Shown here: positions 9,146 to 17,293 of the stretch, one piece after another
How positions within the stretch are numbered: position 1 is the stretch's first letter
Layout of the letters: each line of letters starts with the position of its first letter
Origin: Bradyrhizobium liaoningense
GTDB lineage: Bacteria; Pseudomonadota; Alphaproteobacteria; Rhizobiales; Xanthobacteraceae
Direction of reading: 5' to 3'
Length of the DNA stretch: 64,000 nt
Assembly: GCF_018130785.1 (NCBI RefSeq)
Contig: NZ_JAFCJT010000007.1
Location: 186,001 to 250,000 of the forward strand
The notes under the pieces: generated by a model
What the model was told of the DNA's origin: nothing
Databases searched by the model: none
Seen by the model: the letters and a program-made list of their open reading frames with translations, nothing else
Translations under genes and position numbers: made by a program

Positions 9146-10136
9146 GACCGACCGCCTTTCCCCGGCGCCATTCGCTGGCGGCCAGCAGCGCAAGCCACAA
9201 GGCGAGGCCGAGGATCACGGCCGCGCCCAGCGGCCATTGAAACAGCGGCAGCTTCGGCCGCCATGACAAGGTCTGAAGCTTCGCCGGCGAAAGCCGATCG
9301 ATGTCGGCATAGATCGCCTGCAACTGGGCACCGTCTTCGGCGCGGAAGAAGTGTCCTCCTGTCGTGGTCGCAACGTCTTTCAGCACACCGAGATCGACGC
9401 GGTTCTCGCCGGAGGCCGTGGGGTCCCCGACACCGATCGCGTAGACCACGACGCCGTTCTGTCGGGCGATGTCGGCGGCATGTACCGGCGGCACGCGGCT
9501 CGCGGTGTCATTGCCGTCGGTGAGCAGGATCAGGAGCTTCTCCTTCGCCGTGCTCCCCGCGAAGCTCTTGATGGCAAGCCCGATCGTGTCGCCAATGGCG
9601 GTCTGCTGGCCGGCCATGCCGACCTCGGTCTGGCCGAGCAGCTGCTGCGCGGTCTGCAAATCCTGCGTGAACGGCACCTGCACATAGGCCCTCGTGCCGA
9701 ACAGAATGAGCGCGACGCGATCACCCTTGCGGCGCGCGATGAAGTCACTGATGACGCGTTTGACGCCGTCAAGCCGTGTCAGCATATCGCCATCGGGCGC
9801 CCTGAAATCGTGCTGGTCCATCGATCCCGAGATGTCGATGGCAAGGATCAGGTCACGCGCGGACACCTCGTGGGTCACGGCATCGCCGACCCATTGCGGC
9901 CGTGCCAGCGCCGAGACCAGCAGTGCCCAGATTGCAATCGCCACGATCACCTGAATGGCGCGACGTTCCATGATGACGGCGCCGCGCTGCGGCGTCTCGC
10001 CGGTCGCTGCCGCAAGCCGGTCGAAGAATGGCACGTGGACCGAAGCCTGGCGCGCGCGGTAAGGCGGCAGCCACCACCACACCAGAATGGGCAGCGGCAG
10101 CGCCAGCAGAACCCATGGCCAGGCGAACTCAAGCAC
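9138..10136 (-). CDS. BatA-like VWA membrane protein
   Basis: A 332-residue protein with two N-terminal transmembrane helices (about 5-22 and 60-78), a von Willebrand A domain with an intact MIDAS (D101-x-S103-x-S105 in AIDISGSM, plus the LTDGND motif), and a C-terminal membrane helix near 305-322. This is the standard Aerotolerance/BatA layout. It should sit in the inner membrane with the VWA domain on the periplasmic face and act with the MoxR ATPase of the same operon. The start is a GTG that overlaps the preceding stop by 8 nt. Confidence 0.88.
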   Translation of the reverse strand: MLEFAWPWVLLALPLPILVWWWLPPYRARQASVHVPFFDRLAAATGETPQRGAVIMERRAIQVIVAIAIWALLVSALARPQWVGDAVTHEVSARDLILAIDISGSMDQHDFRAPDGDMLTRLDGVKRVISDFIARRKGDRVALILFGTRAYVQVPFTQDLQTAQQLLGQTEVGMAGQQTAIGDTIGLAIKSFAGSTAKEKLLILLTDGNDTASRVPPVHAADIARQNGVVVYAIGVGDPTASGENRVDLGVLKDVATTTGGHFFRAEDGAQLQAIYADIDRLSPAKLQTLSWRPKLPLFQWPLGAAVILGLALWLALLAASEWRRGKAVGHA

Positions 10137-10620
10137 GGTGCACCTCGATCCATTGACGGACCAACGCGGCGAGCGATGTCAGTTCGGCTTCCCCAGGCGG
10201 ATCGTTCCGATAAGGCCCGTTGACGAGCAGTCGGCCGACGCCCTCGGAAAATTCGTGCCCTCCATAGGAATCATCGAGGAAGGTGAGCCACGCCGGACCG
10301 ACCAGAGGGGCGACTTGTGCCCGCGGAAAAGCCGCGAGCGCTGTTCGCCTGACGAGCAGGGCCAATCGTGCCGGCAGATCCGACGGAGCCGTCGAACTCG
10401 CGCCTCTGATCGTTTCCAGTTCGGCAAGGGCCGCGCGGCGATACCGATTGACGCGCCGGACATGGACGACGCGCCAGATCAGGGCGATCACCGATACCAG
10501 GACAAGGATGGTCGCAATCCTCGCCTCCCAGGTCTGTGGCCACAGGCTGACCTCGCGGGGCAGGGGGATGTCGATCAGTCCGGCGACAGGATCGGTGTTG
10601 ACGGGTTGGACTTCAGCCAA
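10129..10620 (-). CDS. DUF4381 membrane protein
   Basis: A 163-residue protein with one transmembrane helix (ATILVLVSVIALIWRVV) and a cytoplasmic helical domain ending RQWIEVHRA. This is the pattern of DUF4381 proteins found between DUF58 and BatA genes. I chose a TTG start because GGAGG lies 6 nt before it, it gives the family's usual short N-terminus, and the resulting TTGGCTGA overlap with the DUF58 stop is 8 nt, like other junctions of this operon. An ATG at 10659 in the same frame would add 13 residues and force a 47-nt overlap. Function unknown beyond the MoxR/Bat context. Confidence 0.82.
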   Translation of the reverse strand: MAEVQPVNTDPVAGLIDIPLPREVSLWPQTWEARIATILVLVSVIALIWRVVHVRRVNRYRRAALAELETIRGASSTAPSDLPARLALLVRRTALAAFPRAQVAPLVGPAWLTFLDDSYGGHEFSEGVGRLLVNGPYRNDPPGEAELTSLAALVRQWIEVHRA

Positions 10621-11599
10621 GCGAGGCCTCCGTCCCGTTATGTCCGCTGCCACGCCCATGGCGCTGGGGCATGCCGCCCAGGAGGCGACGCAGCTGCATT
10701 GCGATGTCCTCCGCAGCGCTGAGCGGCAGCACAGGAATGCCGAGCTCTGTGGTCCAGACGAAAACGTCTCTCAACCGCTCTTCGGTTGCCCGCAAGATGC
10801 TCTTGCGCACGCTGTCGCGCCCCACCTCCAGCCTGATCTGGAGTTCACCATCCGTCACAGTCATGCTGGCGGACGGAGGAAGGTCGCTTTGCAGGGGGTC
10901 ATGCACGAGTCCGGCGACGACGTCGTTGTGCCGGCTCATCGCGCCAACCATCCTGCGCGTCGCATCGTTGGCGCCGTCGAAGTCGCTGACGATGACGACG
11001 ACGGCATCGTGGAGCGCGCGCCGTTCGGCATGCGCCAGTGCCGTGTTGAGCATTTCCGGTGCAGAAACGATATCGCGCCCGACACCGAGGGCCTGGTTCT
11101 GTGCGACGATCGCGGAGAGAATTTGAAGGACGGTTGCCCGGCTGCGCCGTGGCGTCACTTCGACAATGTCACGGTCGTTGAAGACGATGCCGCCGATGCG
11201 GTCGCCGACCCCGAGGACGCGCCAGGCGCCAATGGCGGCAGCCTGTGCCGCCGCCACCGACTTCATCGCAAGCCTGCTGCCAAAGAACATCGACAGGCGC
11301 TGGTCGACGATCAGGATCGTCTGCCGATCTCGCTCCTCATTGAAGACGCGAACATGCGGCTTGCGCAGCCGTGCGGTGACCTTCCAATCGATCGACCGCA
11401 CGTCGTCACCGGCGCGATAATCCCTGATTTCCTCGAAATTGAGTCCGCGCCCGCGCATCCGCGAGGCGAACCGTCCGGACAGCAGGCTGTGCACCGGCTG
11501 GCGCGGCAGGAACGACACCTTGCGGTCGCGATATTCGAGCGCTGTCAGATCTTCGAGATCGACATAGACGCCGGGCACGCTGTGGGTGATGTCCGCCAT
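10613..11599 (-). CDS. DUF58 domain protein of the MoxR/Bat operon
   Basis: A 328-residue cytoplasmic protein with the DUF58 signature FEEIRDYRAGDDVRSIDW followed by TARLRKPHVRVFNEERDRQT and a VWA-like fold (ILIVDQRLSMFF). DUF58 proteins are nearly always encoded next to MoxR ATPases and are thought to be their partners. The ATG at 11599 follows GAGG and lies 8 nt after the moxR stop. An upstream extension of the frame has no ribosome-binding site and would overlap moxR heavily. Confidence 0.9.
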   Translation of the reverse strand: MADITHSVPGVYVDLEDLTALEYRDRKVSFLPRQPVHSLLSGRFASRMRGRGLNFEEIRDYRAGDDVRSIDWKVTARLRKPHVRVFNEERDRQTILIVDQRLSMFFGSRLAMKSVAAAQAAAIGAWRVLGVGDRIGGIVFNDRDIVEVTPRRSRATVLQILSAIVAQNQALGVGRDIVSAPEMLNTALAHAERRALHDAVVVIVSDFDGANDATRRMVGAMSRHNDVVAGLVHDPLQSDLPPSASMTVTDGELQIRLEVGRDSVRKSILRATEERLRDVFVWTTELGIPVLPLSAAEDIAMQLRRLLGGMPQRHGRGSGHNGTEASLG

Positions 11600-11607
11600 G
11601 CCCTGCC

Positions 11608-12615
11608 TCACGCGGATACGACGAGGGCCGCTATCTTGTCGATCACCTGATCGGCGGTAATGCCCTGGGACACGGCCTCGTAGCTCAGGATCAGCCGGTG
11701 CCGCAGACAATCGTGCATGACCCCGCGTATATGATCAGGTGTCACGAACTCGTATTCGTCCAGCCAGGCGCGCGCCCGCGCGCAGCGGTCGAGCGCCAGG
11801 CTGCCGCGCGGGCTGGCGCCGACCTGGATCCACTTGTTCAACGGTTCACCGTAGCGGTCCGGGAAGCGGGTCGCAGTGATCACGTCAACCATGTATTTCT
11901 GGGCGAGGTCGGATACGAAGATGCCGTCGATTTCTGCGCGCGCATCAAGGATCGCCTGTTGCGGGATGGGCTCCGGCTCCGCGGCACGATCCTTCGGCTT
12001 CTGCGCGCTTTCGGCGCGGTTGAGCTTGATGATCTCTCCCTCGACCGCTTCGTCGGGATAAGTGATGACGACATGCATCAGGAAGCGGTCGAGCTGCGCC
12101 TCGGGAAGCTGATAGGTCCCTTCCTGCTCGATCGGGTTCTCGGTCGCGAGCACCATGAAGAGGTCAGGCATCTTGTAGGTCTTGCCCGCGGCCGTGACCT
12201 GACGTTCTTCCATCGCCTCGAGCAGGGCGGATTGCACCTTGGCCGGTGCGCGGTTGATCTCGTCGGCAAGCACGAGATTCGCGAAGATCGGCCCTTTCTG
12301 AAACTGAAACTGGCCGCCGTTCGCGGTCTGAACGTATATCTCTGCGCCGGTCACATCCGACGGCAACAGGTCCGGCGTAAACTGCACACGCGACAAATCC
12401 GCTGCCAGATGTTTGGCCATTGTCTTGACCGCGCGTGTCTTGGCGAGGCCCGGAAGGCTTTCGATCAGGAGGTTTCCGTTGGCAATCAGCGCAATCAGCA
12501 TGCTCTCGACCAGATGATCCTGACCGAGCACGGACTTTCCGATCCGCGACTTGAGCTCGACGATGGCGTCACGGGCGGCTGAGACTTTTTTTGAACTTCC
12601 TTGCTCGGTCAGCAC
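11608..12615 (-). CDS. MoxR-family AAA+ ATPase
   Basis: A 335-residue AAA+ ATPase. It has a Walker A at residues 52-60 (ESLPGLAKT, the MoxR variant), a Walker B in LVLADEINRAPAK, sensor 1 in VLATENPIEQEGTY, and the C-terminal lid with GASPRGSLAL. MoxR ATPases act as chaperones that help assemble or insert metal cofactors in partner proteins together with VWA proteins. The GTG start has GGGAG 6 nt upstream. It is the first gene of the six- or seven-gene minus-strand operon. A palindromic operator candidate lies 174 nt upstream. Confidence 0.93.
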   Translation of the reverse strand: MLTEQGSSKKVSAARDAIVELKSRIGKSVLGQDHLVESMLIALIANGNLLIESLPGLAKTRAVKTMAKHLAADLSRVQFTPDLLPSDVTGAEIYVQTANGGQFQFQKGPIFANLVLADEINRAPAKVQSALLEAMEERQVTAAGKTYKMPDLFMVLATENPIEQEGTYQLPEAQLDRFLMHVVITYPDEAVEGEIIKLNRAESAQKPKDRAAEPEPIPQQAILDARAEIDGIFVSDLAQKYMVDVITATRFPDRYGEPLNKWIQVGASPRGSLALDRCARARAWLDEYEFVTPDHIRGVMHDCLRHRLILSYEAVSQGITADQVIDKIAALVVSA

Positions 12616-12788
12616 AGCTCTCCCTTGATGAAAGATTGCTAGCCGCCGCGGTTGGTGACTGCAGCGAAACATCCGGCGCTCCGATCGCGCGGTTGATCCG
12701 CAACGACTGAGCACGCCCGACGAGATTGATCCGAAGATTGAAGTCCTTCGTCGCTGAACAGCATCCCATACGAGCTTGCGAGAGCAAC

Positions 12789-12806
12789 ATTGGACCTAGG
12801 TCCAAT
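12789..12806. promoter_or_regulatory. Perfect 18-bp palindrome, operator candidate upstream of moxR operon
   Basis: ATTGGACCTAGGTCCAAT is a perfect palindrome in the region upstream of the moxR start. Near-identical TGGACC-AA-GGTCCA palindromes occur upstream of the barrel gene and of the FGE/sulfatase operon, which makes a shared binding site likely. On the moxR strand a TATGGG hexamer about 20 nt downstream could be a -10 element. That would put the operator at or just upstream of -35, as expected for a NarL/FixJ-type activator. Confidence 0.7.
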
Positions 12807-12848
12807 AGGCGCCACACCGCATCGAGGATGGTTGCCCTACATCGCGTT

Positions 12849-15800
12849 TCACCAATTGACCCGTAGCCCCGCCTTTCCGGTGTAGGCAAAGCCACCGCCG
12901 TCAAACCGGCTCTGGTAGGAGGCATTGGCATAAAGCGTTGTGGTGGAGGTCAACTGGCCGCTGACGCCAGCATTGATCTCGCCCCACAAGCCGTTGAGAC
13001 TGGCGTGAAACGGAATGAAACCGGTCTCGGACGAGAACCACGTCGTCGGATTGCCGAGGAATTCATTCCAGAGATTGGGTCGGATCCAGGCGGTGATCGT
13101 ACGCGAGTTGTCATCGATCGCCCAGGTCCGACCGAACCGGGCGCCGACACGAGCGGCCAGCGAGCTCACATCCGTGAATCGGAGTTGCGCAGCGATGTCG
13201 TGGGCGTCGTTGACGTGGACGTTCTGATAGACCAGCTGCGCCTGCGGCTCGATGAAATATCCGCCGGCGAACTTGAAAGGATAGCCGCCCTCGACCGACG
13301 CGGCGCCGCCCTGTGCGCCGGTCTTGAGCGCGGGAATCCCGGAGTTGCCCACGCTGCGAATGTCGTAGAACGTGCCTTGCAGCACCGAGTCGACGTACCA
13401 GCCGGCGGGTCCGAAATGCGTCCAGTAACCGCCGAGCGTGTAGGCGGCAAAGTTGCTGTCGCCCATAGCACCATCGTAGTGTGCGACCCGCCCCTGGGCG
13501 CCGCCGATTGCAAAGTAGGCGCCGGCCAGGTCGCGCGAGCCGTCGGGATGATCTTGCCGATAGGCATCCATGCCGCCCTGGAGGGCCTGAAAATTATAGG
13601 AGAAATGGGGACCGGCGTCGCCGCCCAGCACTCCGAGGCTGTCGCCCTGCTGAACGCCATTGACGCCGATGATGCGAGCCCAGCCGACCCTGGTGTTCCC
13701 GGGATTGGCGCGCGTGCGTTCGCCGTCCTCCTCGCCAACCCGTTCGTGGAGGGAGTCGAGCAGGTTGCGTCCATACAACAGTGTCATCGCCGGGATCGCG
13801 GCATAGTACGACGTTTCGTCCCGGTAGTCGGGGATATTGCCGCCGCCGCCGCCGCCGCCACCACCACCACCACCACCTCCGCCGCCACCTCCGCCGCCGC
13901 CACCTCCGCCACCACCTCCGCCGCAAATGCGCAGATCAGGATGGGCGGCACAGACGAGGTTGGAGCGCAGATACCAGGACTGCGGATCGCTGGCGTCCAC
14001 GCTCGATCGGTATAGCGAGTAACGGTAGGGTCCCGCGAGGACCGGCCGGGACAGGCTGAAGGCGTCCGCCGTCGTGGTTGCTCCATTGATTGCGTCGACG
14101 ACAAGGATCCCGTTGCCCGTCGTCAAGGCGCCGGCACCGGTCGTGTTGGATATCTTGAGGAAGGTGTTGCCGGAGGCCGTGCCACCGTCGATGACGAGCC
14201 GGTCGGATGGTGAACTGTCGCTGCCGAGAAACGTGTTGAGACCGATCGTGCTGCTCTGGCCGACATAGTTGACGGCCGTCAATGTCTTGTAGCTTGACAG
14301 CAGCGTCGGATCCCCGGTCGGCGGCGTGAATTCGATGTCACTGGAGGTGTTGCTCAGATTGGTGACGTTCGAATTTCCGGTCATGGTCCAGAGCGAACCG
14401 TCGCTGAGCGACACGTTGGAGGTGCTGCCGGCCGCGGTAAGAGCGACGCCCCGTAGGAAGGACGCCTCCGCAGTAAGGTTGAGCGAGGCACCGCCGCTGA
14501 CGTTCAGCCATTGTCCATTATTCACGACGGCTGCAGAGCCGGTCAGGCTCACATTGCTCGTGCCGCCTGGAGCCGCGATCGAGGCACCGTTCGGGCTCGT
14601 CATGATCGCACCAACGGTCGCATCTCCACCGTTGATGTTTAGAGCGTTTGCGCCGGCGCCATTAGCCGTCAGGTTCCCTGTAACGGACAATGTGCTGCCA
14701 CCCGTGACCATAGCGGCGTGTGCGCCCGATCCCGACGTGGTGACGTCCACGCCGAGAGCATTGATCGAAGAGCCCGCGCCGGTCGCCAGCAAGCCGACCG
14801 CCGACGCCCCGGCTGTCTTCACGGTCAGGTTCCTGAGCGCAACGCTGCCTCCGTTATCCGCCTGCACACCCGTGGAATTGTCGCCGACAGTGCTGATCGC
14901 GGTCTCCTCGGCCGAGATCGAACTGCCGATCCCGGTCGCCTGCACGCCGATCTCGGCGTTGCTCCCGATCGCGGCAACGCTGCCGCCACGGAGCGTAATC
15001 GCCGCGCCGTCCAGCGCCTTGGCACCGACATCTCCGCCGCCGCCCGAAATCGTGACGGCAACGCCATTTGCCGCGATGCTGCTTCCGGCCGATTGGGCCA
15101 AAAGGCCGGTCTCGCCGCCGCCATTGCCTTCAACGCTGACAGTCCCACCCGTCAGCGTAGCGGTGCCACCGGTGTCGGCGCGCACGCCGACATCATTGCC
15201 GCCGCCGCCAGGCATCGCGATTGTCGTGTTCACCGCCGTGATCTGGCTGCCGGAGCCGGTCGCCCAGAGGCCGGTGTTGCCGCCGCCGCCGGCAGCATAG
15301 CTGATGGCCGTGTTGAGCAAGCTGATGGTGGCGCCATTGGTCGCCTTGCCCCCAACGTTGTTCCCTGAGCTATTGAGGCCAACTGTCAGCCCGGTCGCGC
15401 GGATCTGCGTGCCTGTCCCGTCGGCCAGCAATGCAGTTCCGCCGCCACCGAAGGCCGGGTTGATGGCCGATCCCGACTCGAAAATGATCTGGCCGCCGCT
15501 CTGCGCCGATGCTGCGATACTCCAATTGCCGTTGATGCTGGATCCCGTGCTGAAGATGATCGTGCCGTTGGTGTCGGCGAGGCCACCGATGCTTCCGCCG
15601 TTGAAGGGATTGATGTTGACGTTGTTCGTGGTGATCTGCGCGCTCGTGCTGGCGTGGACGGCAGGCGTGCCGGTCAGCGTTGTATTCGGATCGATAGCGC
15701 AGGTTCCGCTGGTGAGCGTTACCGTCGAGTCCACGGCAACCGTGCAGGATTGGGCGAACGCTGTGTCATTCGCCTCGGCCCATATGAGTGCCGCGACCGC

Positions 15801-15956
15801 GAGCCCAAATTTGAAAGTGCCTCGCTCACCATGCCGCTTGCGGGTGCATCTCGGCAAAGCAGTCCGGAGATGGGAGCAGCCGCCAGGTTTTGAAGCCGCA
15901 GACCGGCGATCATCCGGCCAAGACAAGGCGAGAATGGTACTGAAGACACGTTCCAC
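12849..15956 (-). CDS. Autotransporter with beta-helix passenger and outer-membrane beta-barrel
   Basis: A 1035-residue type Va secretion protein. The GTG start has GAAGGGGG just upstream. The N-terminus is an extended signal peptide: about 45 residues before a hydrophobic core (FKFGLAVAALIWA) and an AFAQ cleavage site. The passenger (about 70-670) consists of repeated Gly/Ser/Thr/Asn-rich strands with recurring GLLATGAGSS-like units, typical of a right-handed parallel beta-helix. A pure 28-glycine linker separates it from the C-terminal barrel domain (about 760-1035), which ends in LRVNW with the expected terminal aromatic residue. Residues around RVGWARIIGVNG and FGRTW fit the autotransporter barrel. 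It should be surface exposed. An adhesin role is inferred, not shown. Confidence 0.88.
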   Translation of the reverse strand: MERVFSTILALSWPDDRRSAASKPGGCSHLRTALPRCTRKRHGERGTFKFGLAVAALIWAEANDTAFAQSCTVAVDSTVTLTSGTCAIDPNTTLTGTPAVHASTSAQITTNNVNINPFNGGSIGGLADTNGTIIFSTGSSINGNWSIAASAQSGGQIIFESGSAINPAFGGGGTALLADGTGTQIRATGLTVGLNSSGNNVGGKATNGATISLLNTAISYAAGGGGNTGLWATGSGSQITAVNTTIAMPGGGGNDVGVRADTGGTATLTGGTVSVEGNGGGETGLLAQSAGSSIAANGVAVTISGGGGDVGAKALDGAAITLRGGSVAAIGSNAEIGVQATGIGSSISAEETAISTVGDNSTGVQADNGGSVALRNLTVKTAGASAVGLLATGAGSSINALGVDVTTSGSGAHAAMVTGGSTLSVTGNLTANGAGANALNINGGDATVGAIMTSPNGASIAAPGGTSNVSLTGSAAVVNNGQWLNVSGGASLNLTAEASFLRGVALTAAGSTSNVSLSDGSLWTMTGNSNVTNLSNTSSDIEFTPPTGDPTLLSSYKTLTAVNYVGQSSTIGLNTFLGSDSSPSDRLVIDGGTASGNTFLKISNTTGAGALTTGNGILVVDAINGATTTADAFSLSRPVLAGPYRYSLYRSSVDASDPQSWYLRSNLVCAAHPDLRICGGGGGGGGGGGGGGGGGGGGGGGGGGGGNIPDYRDETSYYAAIPAMTLLYGRNLLDSLHERVGEEDGERTRANPGNTRVGWARIIGVNGVQQGDSLGVLGGDAGPHFSYNFQALQGGMDAYRQDHPDGSRDLAGAYFAIGGAQGRVAHYDGAMGDSNFAAYTLGGYWTHFGPAGWYVDSVLQGTFYDIRSVGNSGIPALKTGAQGGAASVEGGYPFKFAGGYFIEPQAQLVYQNVHVNDAHDIAAQLRFTDVSSLAARVGARFGRTWAIDDNSRTITAWIRPNLWNEFLGNPTTWFSSETGFIPFHASLNGLWGEINAGVSGQLTSTTTLYANASYQSRFDGGGFAYTGKAGLRVNW
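13839..13922 (-). repeat. 84-nt tract encoding 28 consecutive glycines
   Basis: On the coding (minus) strand the tract is an uninterrupted run of GGC and GGT codons, residues 679-706 of the autotransporter. The mixture of the two codons makes it an imperfect trinucleotide repeat, so it can expand or contract by slippage without changing the frame. Confidence 0.9.
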
Positions 15957-16192
15957 CGCGCACCCCCTTCAAGCGACGTCCAACGACGACAAATCGAAAG
16001 AATGGCCGCGCTATTCTGGCGCAGAAAACACGTAAAGATTGCTACAATTTATGGAAGCAAATCATGCGACTCACGATCTGCTCAGAGCTTGCTGCCATTG
16101 TGGCAATGTCGAGCCGCATCACGATTTGCAGGAAGTGATGCTATTGGGTGACGCAAAAGTTCCATTTGCCAAATGCCGGGATTGAGGAACAA

Positions 16193-16227
16193 GGAGCGCG
16201 GTGACGACAGTCACGACCGCGCGCTCC
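16193..16227 (-). terminator. Nested hairpin at the 3' end of the receiver gene
   Basis: The outer arms GGAGCGCG and CGCGCTCC enclose an inner stem GTGAC/GTCAC with the loop GACA. The hairpin covers the stop codon of the receiver gene, and on the minus strand it is followed by TTGTTCC. It probably ends transcription of the regulator operon before the autotransporter. Confidence 0.55.
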
Positions 16228-16606
16228 TCGTTCGAATGTCATTGATCGCCGCGATCAGAGCCAGATCCTCAAGCGGCTTGAGGAGATAGGCGTCGGCGCC
16301 CGCCGTTATGCAGAGCTCGCGCATGTCATCTTCCGAATGCGCGGTGATGACGATGGTCGGGATCTGAATTCCCGAGCGGTTCAGGTGACGCTGAAGTTCG
16401 AGGCCGTTCATCCCCGGCATTTGCAGGTCCAGGATCAAGCATTCGGGCCAGGCGTCCTTCGTCCTCTCCGGGAGCGAGTCGAGGAATTCGGCGGCGGACT
16501 CGTATGTTTGCGTGTCAATGGCCCGCGTCCTCAGCAAGCGCGACAGCGCCTTGAGGACCGATGGATCGTCGTCGACGATTGCTACCCACCGCGGAGCTTG
16601 TGCCAT
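16211..16606 (-). CDS. Single-domain response regulator (receiver only)
   Basis: A 131-residue CheY-like receiver. Acidic pocket D12/D13/D14, phosphoacceptor D60 (LILDLQMPG), switch Thr in VITAHS and Lys in LLKPLE. There is no output domain. The receiver resembles that of the FixJ-type regulator upstream (both begin V-x-DDD-x-SVLKA), suggesting duplication. It lies 63 nt downstream of that gene on the same strand, with a palindrome in the gap. It may be a phosphate sink or a connector for the nearby kinase. Confidence 0.92.
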   Translation of the reverse strand: MAQAPRWVAIVDDDPSVLKALSRLLRTRAIDTQTYESAAEFLDSLPERTKDAWPECLILDLQMPGMNGLELQRHLNRSGIQIPTIVITAHSEDDMRELCITAGADAYLLKPLEDLALIAAINDIRTRSARS

Positions 16607-16642
16607 GCCACAACTATCGGCGTTACAACGGAGCGTTGTCGA

Positions 16643-16660
16643 GTTGGCCCAAGGGCCAAC
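16643..16660. promoter_or_regulatory. Palindrome between the two response-regulator genes
   Basis: GTTGGCCC-AA-GGGCCAAC is perfectly symmetric. It differs from the TTGGACC-AA-GGTCCAA sites elsewhere in the window only by a matched A-to-C / T-to-G exchange in each half. It starts 37 nt upstream of the receiver-only gene. It could be an operator variant allowing autoregulation, or a simple hairpin. No T-run follows on either strand. Confidence 0.5.
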
Positions 16661-16669
16661 AGCGGGCTC

Positions 16670-17293
16670 TCATGCCTCGCCGCTGATTCCGGCTCTCTCC
16701 GCGAGGCGCACGAGGTCTGCGACGGAGCGGACTCCAAGCTTGGCCATGACCCGTCCCCGGTGAACCTTTATGGTTTTCTCGGCAGTTCCCAGAACACTTG
16801 CGATCTGCTTGTTCAGGCGGCCGGCGACGACATGCTGCATGACTTCGCGCTCGCGTGGCGTGAGCAAGGCGAGCCTGGTGTTGAGAGAACTGAGGCCAGC
16901 TTGAGCAGCGCGAGCTTCGCTGTCCCTCCGCTCAGCCTGCGCGATGGCCATCAATAAGTCAGTGTCACTAACGGGCTTGGTGAGAAAATCCACGGCACCC
17001 GCCCGCATGGCGCGAACCGTGGTGGGGATGTCGCCTCTGCCAGTCAGAAAAATAACCGGCCGGCAGGATCCGCTTGCGCCAAGCGCTTGCTGTAGCGCGA
17101 GTCCGTCGAGGCCAGGCATCGCGACATCCAGGATGGCACATCCAGCGATCGACGGGTCATGGTTCGAGAGAAATTCGCTCGGCGAGGTGAACGATTGAAC
17201 GCGATGCCCTCGCGCCCTCAGGAGCCGGGTAATCGCCTTCAGCACGCTCTCGTCGTCATCGACCAGAAAGACTGTGAACTCACGATCTGTCAT
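16670..17293 (-). CDS. FixJ/NarL-type response regulator
   Basis: A 207-residue regulator: receiver domain (1-120) with D12/D13/D14, phosphoacceptor D56 (AILDVAMPG), Thr in FLTGRGD and Lys in LTKPVSD, then a LuxR-type helix-turn-helix (LTPREREVMQHVVAGRLNKQ, with the recognition helix in TAEKTIKVHRGRVMAKL). The ATG overlaps the kinase stop as ATGA, which makes this the cognate partner of the upstream kinase. It resembles the NodW/NwsB and FixJ group of rhizobia. It is the best candidate for binding the TTGGACC palindromes upstream of the flanking sulfatase operons, but that is inference. Confidence 0.93.
   Translation of the reverse strand: MTDREFTVFLVDDDESVLKAITRLLRARGHRVQSFTSPSEFLSNHDPSIAGCAILDVAMPGLDGLALQQALGASGSCRPVIFLTGRGDIPTTVRAMRAGAVDFLTKPVSDTDLLMAIAQAERRDSEARAAQAGLSSLNTRLALLTPREREVMQHVVAGRLNKQIASVLGTAEKTIKVHRGRVMAKLGVRSVADLVRLAERAGISGEA

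Noticed and set aside
13839..13922. Possible CRISPR or minisatellite from the regular repeat
   Set aside because: It is a triplet tract inside an intact coding frame (glycine codons); there are no spacers.
13005..14015. 336-codon plus-strand frame with poly-Ala/Thr stretch
   Set aside because: It is the reverse of the autotransporter barrel and glycine linker and has no start signal or domain.
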